From the NCBI GenBank assembly GCA_002354335.1, contig DELI01000003.1:1-42623 (forward strand): a stretch of 42,623 nucleotides of DNA, written 5' to 3'. The DNA comes from Sphingobacterium sp. UBA2700. Its GTDB lineage: Bacteria; Bacteroidota; Bacteroidia; Sphingobacteriales; Sphingobacteriaceae. Each line of letters opens with the position of its first letter. The first letter of the stretch is position 1. Under the pieces are notes generated by a model that was not told where the DNA came from, searched no databases, and saw nothing but the letters and a program-made list of their open reading frames with translations. This document shows, piece by piece, positions 1 to 5,901 of this stretch. Both the position numbers and the translations under genes were made by a program.

Positions 1-22
1 TATATCAGTTTAGTATAAAGAC

Positions 23-54
23 CTTAGGCGCCAATAGATGGACGCCTTTTTTTG
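23..54 (+). terminator. Intrinsic terminator of a plus-strand gene left of the window
   Basis: The stem AGGCG...CGCCT (26-30 with 43-47) is followed by seven T. It is preceded by TTTAGTATAAAGACC, the same leader that precedes the prs terminator near 10.1 kb, so it looks like the tail of a repeat-plus-terminator unit belonging to a gene outside the window. Confidence 0.75.
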
Positions 55-90
55 TGCATAATACTCAATAGCGTAGGCTACCCAACTATA

Positions 91-126
91 GGTCTAACTA
101 CTAAATACTAACTACTAAGTACTAAA
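91..126. repeat. Heptameric tandem repeat (TTAGTAN family, on minus)
   Basis: Read on the minus strand the sequence is a run of 7-bp units TACTTAG, TAGTTAG, TATTTAG, TAGTTAG ending in the boundary ACCTAT. It directly abuts the T-run of the gltA terminator. The same units recur at 9069-9103, 9868-9905, 10141-10170 and 42188-42217. Confidence 0.85.
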
Positions 127-160
127 AAAGGGATAGCCAATGTTACTCGACTATCCCTTC
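122..160 (-). terminator. Intrinsic terminator of gltA
   Basis: On the minus strand AAGGGATAG pairs with CTATCCCTT (128-136 with 151-159) around a 14-nt loop and is followed by six T. It lies just downstream of the gltA stop codon. Confidence 0.85.
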
Positions 161-186
161 TCCTTATAAAATTGAAAAGTGTTTTG

Positions 187-1473
187 TTATCTATCTTTGA
201 TGCTTACGTAAGGGCGTAATGTTGCACCAGTGTATACTTGTCTTGGACGACCGATAGGCTCTTTATTATCACGCATTTCTTTCCATTGTGCAATCCATCC
301 TGGAAGACGACCTAGTGCAAATAATACAGTAAACATATCAGAGTTGAATCCTAATGCACGGTAGATGATACCTGAATAGAAGTCAACGTTTGGATATAAT
401 TTACGGTCGATGAAGTACTGGTCGCTTAATGCTGCTTCTTCTAATTTCTTAGCGATCTCTAAAACAGGGTCATTAACTCCCAATTTCTCTAACACGTCAT
501 CACAAGCTTTCTTGATGATTTTCGCACGAGGATCGAAGTTCTTGTATACACGGTGACCGAATCCCATTAAACGGAAAGGATCGTTCTTGTCTTTTGCTTT
601 TGCTAAGTATTTCTCAGCATCACCACCATCTTCCTTAATCGCTTCCAACATTTCGATTACCGCTTGGTTCGCACCACCGTGAAGAGGTCCCCATAAGGCA
701 TTAATACCAGCAGAGATAGAAGCATACATATTTGCATTTGATGATCCTACGATACGTACAGTTGATGTTGAACAGTTTTGCTCGTGGTCTGCATGTAGAA
801 TCAATAGTTTGTGCATTGCTTCGATCACTAATGGATCGAACGTTTTCTCTTGGTTAACTTCTCCAAAAATCATGTTCAGGAAGTTCTCGATATAACCGAA
901 GTTGTTTTTAGGATAAACAACCGGATGACCTAATGATTTCTTCTGAATCCAAGAAACGATCGTTGGCATCTTAGCTAGTAAGTTGATGATCATTTTATCC
1001 TCTTCTTCATCAGATTGGTTCGGGTTTAATGATTCAGGATAGAAAGATGATAAAACACCTACTAAACATGATAACTGACCCATTGGGTGAGATTTTGATG
1101 GGAATCCGGTGAAGAAGTTTTTCATGTCTTCATGGATCATCATTTGCGCACGGATATCAGCGCGGAATTTCTCTAATACTTCTTTCGAAGGAAGTTCGCC
1201 GTAAATCAATAAATAGGCAACCTCTAGGAAAGATGACTTTTCTGCTAATTCTTCAATAGCATATCCTCTATAATGAAGGATACCTTTTTCACCATCTAAG
1301 AAGGTAATGGCACTCTTTGTCGCGCCTGTATTTTTATAACCGGGGTCTAATGTGATGTAACCCGATTGATCTCTTAATTTTGAAATATCAATTGCTTTCT
1401 CATTTTCAGTACCCGTAATCACTGGGAACTCATAAGAAGAGCCATTTAAGTTAATAGATGCTGTTTCAGACAT
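187..1473 (-). CDS. gltA: Citrate synthase
   Basis: Condenses acetyl-CoA and oxaloacetate to citrate, the entry step of the TCA cycle, in the cytoplasm. The 428-aa length fits the type II (hexameric, Gram-negative) family. Catalytic signatures are visible: the HADHEQNCSTS block near residue 227, GPLHGGANQAV with the first active-site His near 265, GFGHRVYKNFDPRA with the second His near 307, and NVDFYSG with the active-site Asp near 364. The open frame extends two codons upstream to a TTG, but I start at the ATG at 1473, which leaves an ordinary leader after a good promoter. It is monocistronic, with its own promoter and terminator. Confidence 0.97.
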   Translation of the reverse strand: MSETASINLNGSSYEFPVITGTENEKAIDISKLRDQSGYITLDPGYKNTGATKSAITFLDGEKGILHYRGYAIEELAEKSSFLEVAYLLIYGELPSKEVLEKFRADIRAQMMIHEDMKNFFTGFPSKSHPMGQLSCLVGVLSSFYPESLNPNQSDEEEDKMIINLLAKMPTIVSWIQKKSLGHPVVYPKNNFGYIENFLNMIFGEVNQEKTFDPLVIEAMHKLLILHADHEQNCSTSTVRIVGSSNANMYASISAGINALWGPLHGGANQAVIEMLEAIKEDGGDAEKYLAKAKDKNDPFRLMGFGHRVYKNFDPRAKIIKKACDDVLEKLGVNDPVLEIAKKLEEAALSDQYFIDRKLYPNVDFYSGIIYRALGFNSDMFTVLFALGRLPGWIAQWKEMRDNKEPIGRPRQVYTGATLRPYVSIKDR

Positions 1474-1519
1474 AGTCAATTTCTTGTATTAATTGTAGTA
1501 TTACTAAAAGTCGTATACA

Positions 1520-1550
1520 CAAATGTATGAAATTGATTTATAAAATCTAA
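1520..1550 (-). promoter_or_regulatory. Promoter of gltA (Bacteroidota type)
   Basis: On the minus strand TACATTTG at 1520-1527 matches the -7 consensus TAnnTTTG exactly. TTAG at 1547-1550 sits 19 bases upstream as a 3-of-4 match to the -33 TTTG. Confidence 0.65.
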
Positions 1551-1724
1551 CTGCCCGCCACATCAAAATGACACAATCTCGTCATTTTAGGGACGATTTA
1601 TTGACTTATTCATGTAAAAAGTCATTACAATTTAATTGTTTTCTTTCTTGGAAAATTTAATAGCCATTATCTACCATAAAACGAGTCAGTTAAGCCAATA
1701 AAAACAACAAAATATGTTAAAATA

Positions 1725-1755
1725 TTTGGACATCTACGAAAAACTCGTAAATTAG
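1725..1755 (+). promoter_or_regulatory. Promoter and candidate BlaI operator of the blaI-blaR pair
   Basis: TTTG at 1725-1728 is followed after 19 bases by TAAATTAG (1748-1755), a 7-of-8 match to the -7 box. Between them lies the dyad TACGA-N5-TCGTA (1735-1739, 1745-1749), a suitable place for a BlaI-type repressor to block polymerase. A wider inverted repeat ACATCTAC...GTAGATGT (1730-1737, 1766-1773) ends immediately before the ATG. Repressor assignment is inference from the adjacent gene. Confidence 0.55.
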
Positions 1756-1773
1756 TGAAAAATCAGTAGATGT

Positions 1774-2136
1774 ATGGAGAAGTTAACAATACAGGAAGAA
1801 GAAGCGATGCTATCTATTTGGCAATTAGAGGGTGGCTTCATTCGCGACATCCTAGACAACCTAAAATCCGATGAAATGCCTTATACAACTTTGGCCTCAA
1901 CCATCCGGAATTTGGAAAAAAAAGGCTATGTAAAAGCGGTGAAATATGCCAATGCAAAACGCTATGAACCTTTGATAACTTCGGAGGAGTATAAGGCGAA
2001 ATTCATGAACTCTTTTGTCGGTGATTATTTCAAGAATTCCTATAAAGAAATGGTTTCTTTTTTCGTGAAAGAAGAGAAGCTTAGTCCGAATGAACTTGAA
2101 GAGATCATGGACATGATCCGAAACAATAAATCATAG
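1774..2136 (+). CDS. BlaI/MecI-family transcriptional repressor
   Basis: A 120-aa winged-helix protein typical in length for the BlaI/MecI/CopY family. The N-terminal 70 residues (LTIQEEEAMLSIWQLEGG... TTLASTIRNLEKKGYV) form the DNA-binding domain, and the remainder would form the dimerisation helices that are cleaved or released upon signalling. It lies 4 bp upstream of an M56 peptidase gene, the standard partner, and a dyad lies inside its promoter, so autorepression is likely. No beta-lactamase is adjacent, so the stimulus is not necessarily an antibiotic; Bacteroidota carry many such pairs of unknown input. Confidence 0.92.
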   Translation: MEKLTIQEEEAMLSIWQLEGGFIRDILDNLKSDEMPYTTLASTIRNLEKKGYVKAVKYANAKRYEPLITSEEYKAKFMNSFVGDYFKNSYKEMVSFFVKEEKLSPNELEEIMDMIRNNKS

Positions 2137-2140
2137 CGCC

Positions 2141-4273
2141 ATGGAAAGCCTACTAACCTATTTGCTGCAAGTAAATCTGCTCATCATCATTATCTTTCTG
2201 GGCTATCAATTTCTTTTGAAGGGGCTAACCTTCTATATGCTCAACCGTATCTACTTCCTTGTAGCGACGATATATGCATTTATTTACCCCTTTTTAGACA
2301 TCAAAGCTTGGTTCGCAAGGCAAGTTGAGCTTCCAATGGGCGAGGTATTCAGCTACATTCCCTTCGTATTTGAGGAAAAGGAAAGTTATTTCTCGCTAAG
2401 TGATTTAATGCTGATGATAGCATCTGTAGGCGCTATCGTTTTGTTCACAAAGTTGCTGATACAGTTGTTTAGCCTTTTGCGGATACATTTGCATTCTGAA
2501 CCTTCCGCATGGCGCGAATACCTTTTCCGCAATGTAATCTTCCCTATTGCACCATTTTCTTTTTTCAATAAGATCTATGTTCATAAAGAGCAGCATCTGG
2601 AAAAAGAACTCCACGATATTTTTAAACACGAGCATGTCCATGTTGAGGGCCATCATACCTGGGATGTCTTGTTGTTTGAAATAGTATTGGTAAGCTGTTG
2701 GTATAATCCTTTCGTGTGGTTAATGCGCAAAGCCGTACGTCAAAATCTTGAATACTTGACCGATCAACAAGTGTTAGATAAAGGTGTCGACCGCCAGACT
2801 TATCAATACTCTTTGCTGCATGTCACCAAGCAGGGTGCTTCGGTGGGCATCAGCAATCAGTTTAACTTTAAAACCTTAAAAAAGCGCATTATGATGATGA
2901 ACAAGAAACGCTCATCCAAGTTGGAACTCAGCAAGTATGCATTCCTACTGCCGGTCTTTATTTTGGCCGGAGCAACTTTCACCTTGAACAAGGCGGAAGC
3001 AAAGATCGAAACGGTTGTAATTAAAGCCGCTGAAACGAATGTTTCAGAAATTGGACACAAACTATCCGAAAACATAATTCAGCAAGATACAACGAAGAAA
3101 AAGGCTAGTTCACAGCAGACCGAGGAGGTCGTGGTTACTGGATTCCGATCTGATGATGCCAATGTCAAAGAACTATCCGGATTAACCTTTAATGCAGAGC
3201 AGAGCGATACGTTGAAAGGAAAAATTAACGAAGTCAAAGTAGTAAGAGGCTTCAAGGCGCGCTCATTTAATCAGCTTATCGATCAGGGCGCCAATAAAGA
3301 CAAAATCATTGTTATCGACGGTAAAGTGATGCCTAAGGACTTTGACCTCTCTTTAATTGATGATCGCCGTGTGGATAACGTTGTGATATTAACCGGGAAA
3401 GACGCTCTTGCAATCGATCCAAAAGCCAAAGACGGAGTAATCTCTATCAAAACCAGAAAAGAAGGAGACCCAGTGTCTAGGGTATGGACAATTCAAGATA
3501 ACAGCATGTCGCCAACGAAGAATAATCTGAGAGTGACCGGAAGAGGCGTATCAGTGCTAGGCTTATCGCATGAGGGGAAGAACATGAGCTACGAGATCGA
3601 CGGGAAGAAGGTAAGCGAGGAAACATTTAAAGCGATAAAACACGAGGACATCCATTCGATCGACTTGAGGGTAGAAAGCGGCAAAACGGAAGATGGGAAA
3701 GAAAAGAAAGCCAATCTCATGAAGGTTTTCACGAAGGCGTACGCGAAGGAGCATAACCTTCCTACGCAAGATTCGTTAAGAGGTCGATTTAATGGGGTAG
3801 GGATAAAAGTTAACCCAAGTGGTGAGAACCGAAAGCTAAGTTTCAGGTCTAACGCGGAAAAAGGCAAGATTGTGTGGTTAGTGAACGAGAAAGTGGTAGA
3901 AGGCGATGAAGCCAGCAATTTGAATCCAAACGATATCTTCTCGATCGATGTGCAAAAAAGCAAAGCTACCACAGCGGCCTACGGCGATGATGTTGAAGGA
4001 GTAATCAAGATCATTACAAAAGACTCTCCGCTGGCGGTTAATCGTCCGAAAACGAACCAGGACGTTACTATCTCGACGTCCGCAGAAGGTCTACCAAATA
4101 ATGCGATTTATTATATCGATGGTAAAGAAGTCACAAAAATGGACGTTGATAATTTAAAGAGCGAAAAAATTAAAACGGTGAAAGTTATTAAAGGCGATAA
4201 AGCCGTAAAAGACTATGGTGATAAAGGTAAGAACGGTGTGATAGAGATTACTACCCGCAAAGCCAAAGATTAA
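2141..4273 (+). CDS. M56 (BlaR1-type) membrane peptidase with plug-like repeats in a periplasmic tail
   Basis: A 710-aa sensor partner of the preceding repressor. Hydrophobic segments lie near residues 8-26, 34-53, 90-113 and 264-283. The zinc-peptidase motif HEHVH (163-167) lies in the loop before the last segment, as in BlaR1. The region after residue 285 carries no penicillin-binding domain. Instead it holds four degenerate segments with the pattern IDGK..., an I-x-V-x-KG stretch, and GVI-x-I-TRK, near 375-440, 480-545, 575-645 and 660-707. This pattern resembles the plug of SusC proteins (compare VVDGMP... GVILITTKK in the SusC of this window). Such tails are known in Bacteroidota M56 proteins, but their ligand is not. 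Confidence 0.88.
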   Translation: MESLLTYLLQVNLLIIIIFLGYQFLLKGLTFYMLNRIYFLVATIYAFIYPFLDIKAWFARQVELPMGEVFSYIPFVFEEKESYFSLSDLMLMIASVGAIVLFTKLLIQLFSLLRIHLHSEPSAWREYLFRNVIFPIAPFSFFNKIYVHKEQHLEKELHDIFKHEHVHVEGHHTWDVLLFEIVLVSCWYNPFVWLMRKAVRQNLEYLTDQQVLDKGVDRQTYQYSLLHVTKQGASVGISNQFNFKTLKKRIMMMNKKRSSKLELSKYAFLLPVFILAGATFTLNKAEAKIETVVIKAAETNVSEIGHKLSENIIQQDTTKKKASSQQTEEVVVTGFRSDDANVKELSGLTFNAEQSDTLKGKINEVKVVRGFKARSFNQLIDQGANKDKIIVIDGKVMPKDFDLSLIDDRRVDNVVILTGKDALAIDPKAKDGVISIKTRKEGDPVSRVWTIQDNSMSPTKNNLRVTGRGVSVLGLSHEGKNMSYEIDGKKVSEETFKAIKHEDIHSIDLRVESGKTEDGKEKKANLMKVFTKAYAKEHNLPTQDSLRGRFNGVGIKVNPSGENRKLSFRSNAEKGKIVWLVNEKVVEGDEASNLNPNDIFSIDVQKSKATTAAYGDDVEGVIKIITKDSPLAVNRPKTNQDVTISTSAEGLPNNAIYYIDGKEVTKMDVDNLKSEKIKTVKVIKGDKAVKDYGDKGKNGVIEITTRKAKD

Positions 4274-4307
4274 ATTGAAACTTTTAAGTTTGTTGTTTAG
4301 ATAATAG

Positions 4308-4333
4308 AAAAAGCATCTCTCCGATGCTTTTTC
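4308..4333. terminator. Bidirectional intrinsic terminator between the M56 gene and pth
   Basis: The stem AAAAAGCATC/GATGCTTTTT with loop TCTCC lies between two convergent genes. It has A- and T-tracts on both sides, so it can serve the plus-strand M56 gene and the minus-strand pth. Confidence 0.85.
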
Positions 4334-4366
4334 TTATTTAATATCTTCACAATTTCCATCAGAAAC

Positions 4367-4930
4367 CTATTTAGTATTTAGGTTGGTCATCGTCAGCTCA
4401 ATCCCAATATTGATAAAGCTATTGACCATCTTCACCGAATGCTCGATCAATGCCGGCAATTCGCGTTGTTCCTCCTTATCGAATGGGCCTAAGACATAAT
4501 CTACCTGCCGACCTTTGGAGAAGTTGTCGCCAATGCCAAAGCGCAATCTTGGATATTGCTGACCTCCAATAGAAGCTTCTATAGATCGCAAACCATTGTG
4601 TCCTGCTGCAGAGCCCTTCGGCTTTACGCGCAAGGAACCGAATGGAATCGCCAGATCATCAACAATAACCAGAATATTCTGAACAGGAACTTTTAGCTCC
4701 TGCATCCAATAGTTTACTGCCTTCCCGCTTAAGTTCATAAATGTCGTCGGCTTGATCACATACACGTTATGCCCACGCTGCTTGTATTCTGTATAGTAAG
4801 CATGTTTCAATGTAGACCAAGTTGTCCCAGCCTGATTAGCAAGCTCATCCGCAACCATAAAACCTATATTATGTCGTGTATCGGCGTACTCCTTGCCAAT
4901 ATTCCCTAATCCAACAATTAAAAAATTCAT
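4367..4930 (-). CDS. pth: Peptidyl-tRNA hydrolase
   Basis: Releases peptidyl groups from tRNAs that have dropped off ribosomes. The 187-aa protein has all family hallmarks: GLGNIG with Asn10, catalytic His20 in TRHNIGF, PTTFMNLSG with Asn66, Asp91/92 in VIVDDL, and GSAAGHNGLRS with Asn112. The last codons, LNTK-stop, are encoded by CTAAATACTAAATAG, which is a heptameric repeat unit seen elsewhere in the window, so the C-terminus appears to be supplied by the repeat. In many bacteria pth follows prs and rplY; here 4 kb of foreign-strand sequence separates it from rplY. Confidence 0.96.
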   Translation of the reverse strand: MNFLIVGLGNIGKEYADTRHNIGFMVADELANQAGTTWSTLKHAYYTEYKQRGHNVYVIKPTTFMNLSGKAVNYWMQELKVPVQNILVIVDDLAIPFGSLRVKPKGSAAGHNGLRSIEASIGGQQYPRLRFGIGDNFSKGRQVDYVLGPFDKEEQRELPALIEHSVKMVNSFINIGIELTMTNLNTK

Positions 4931-4935
4931 AAAGG

Positions 4936-4943
4936 CAAAAATA
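4936..4943 (-). promoter_or_regulatory. -7 box of pth
   Basis: On the minus strand the octamer TATTTTTG matches TAnnTTTG exactly just upstream of the start codon. I see no convincing -33 TTTG at the usual distance; that position is already inside repeat sequence. Confidence 0.45.
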
Positions 4944-4950
4944 GTGTTTA

Positions 4951-5188
4951 GATTTTAGATGTGAGACATTTGATTTCAGAACTGCAGCAATGCAGGTTTT
5001 TTGTCTTAAACTTTGGTTTAAATAAGAAAGGAGGTTCGCCTGATCCTGTCAATCTTTTCATCCTTCCTTTCCTGGTTCAGACAACATTTCCTTCCTTTCT
5101 TTTTCTAAACCAAAGGTCAAAACCCTACATACTATCAACTATATCCCCCCATACTCTAATGTCTAAAATCTAATGTCTATTATCTAAT
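4951..5188. repeat. Composite inverted repeat filling the pth-azurin gap
   Basis: This holds most of a 346-bp gap with no credible gene. Left arm 4954-4975 is a heptad array (TTAGATT, TTAGATG, TGAGACA). Right arm 5157-5188 is the same family in the opposite direction. Between them CTTTGGTTTAAATAAGAAAGG (5011 onward) is mirrored by a match at 5091-5115, and TTTCCTGGTTCAGACAA (5068-5084) is a copy of the palindromic repeat found at 9.0, 10.0 and 42.4 kb. A small hairpin CTGCA-GCAA-TGCAG followed by T's is at 4983-5002. Confidence 0.75.
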
Positions 5189-5210
5189 CCCAACAGCATC
5201 ACTTAAAAAA

Positions 5211-5254
5211 ATGCGTCGCATCATTTTTTTTGCAATCTATTTACGACACTTTTG
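5211..5254 (+). promoter_or_regulatory. Candidate promoter and activator site of the NO cassette
   Basis: A -7-like CACTTTTG (5247-5254, 7 of 8) lies 19 bases after TTTT (5224-5227). A perfect dyad ATGCG-T-CGCAT (5211-5221) sits directly upstream, centred about 44 bp before the expected transcription start, where a class II activator would bind. Known Bacteroidota NO/anaerobic genes are often controlled by Crp/Fnr-family proteins; that such a protein binds here is inference. Confidence 0.4.
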
Positions 5255-5276
5255 TCTTAAATAGAAACACATAATC

Positions 5277-5822
5277 ATGAAAACAATAAATACCTTCGGA
5301 ATCTTAACATTAGCCTTTGGCCTGTTCACTGCTTCTTGTGGCAATTCAAGTCAGTCGAGCAATGAAGCGGTAGACCACAGTGCTCATCAAACAGAAACTC
5401 CAGCGACCGAAGTACCTGCGGCTGCAGCTGAGCCAGAAACGTCTAATGCTGCTAGCAACGATGTCACTATCGAAAGTAATGACCAGATGAAGTACAACCT
5501 GAGTGAAATCAAGGTGAAAGCTGCAGATCCTGTTAAGTTAACACTAAAACATGTTGGGACTATGAAAAAAGACGTCATGGGACACAACCTCGTAGTATTG
5601 AAGGTTGGCGCCGATGTAGCTGCTTTCACGACGGCAGCAATGAACGCTAAGGATACAGACTACATTCCGGAATCGAAAGATGTGATTGCGCATACCAAGG
5701 TAATTGGCGGCGGCGAACAGGACGCAATCGAGTTTACCCTTCCAGGCCCGGGTAGCTACGATTTCATCTGTTCTTTCCCCGGACATGCCGGAATTATGAA
5801 AGGTAAAATCATTGCTGAATAG
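5277..5822 (+). CDS. Azurin/plastocyanin-family copper lipoprotein
   Basis: A 181-aa type I copper protein. The signal peptide ends in a lipobox with Cys21 (TASC), so it should be lipid-anchored in the periplasm or outer membrane. Residues 22-60 are a low-complexity Ala/Glu/Ser/Thr linker. The cupredoxin domain at 61-181 has a complete copper-ligand set: His103 (MGHNLVV), Cys165, His170 and Met174 in FICSFPGHAGIMKG. It is the first gene of a three-gene plus-strand cassette with NO reductase and RIC, so the likely role is electron transfer in nitric-oxide metabolism. The direct partner is unproven because the neighbouring reductase is a quinol type. Confidence 0.92.
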   Translation: MKTINTFGILTLAFGLFTASCGNSSQSSNEAVDHSAHQTETPATEVPAAAAEPETSNAASNDVTIESNDQMKYNLSEIKVKAADPVKLTLKHVGTMKKDVMGHNLVVLKVGADVAAFTTAAMNAKDTDYIPESKDVIAHTKVIGGGEQDAIEFTLPGPGSYDFICSFPGHAGIMKGKIIAE

Positions 5823-5850
5823 CGATTAATAGTAACAATAACAAATAATA

Positions 5851-5888
5851 TGGCATCGGGATATCCTGCGATTTAGATCTCGATGCCA
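5851..5888 (+). promoter_or_regulatory. Intercistronic hairpin between azurin and NO reductase
   Basis: TGGCATCG and four further bases pair with the segment ending CGATGCCA (5851-5862 with 5877-5888), giving a 12-bp stem with one G-U pair. There is no T-run after it, so it is not a normal terminator. A role in mRNA stability or partial read-through is inferred. Confidence 0.5.
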
Positions 5889-5901
5889 AAATGAAACAGA
5901 C

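Noticed and set aside
1474..1479. Two-codon TTG extension of citrate synthase
   Set aside because: ATG at 1473 lies in the usual place and is a stronger start codon.
4983..5002. Hairpin CTGCA-GCAA-TGCAG with T-run as a terminator
   Set aside because: The stem is only 5 bp and no plus-strand gene lies before it; kept as part of the repeat region.
4961..5173. 70-codon open frame between pth and azurin
   Set aside because: It consists of the composite repeat and has no family resemblance or promoter.
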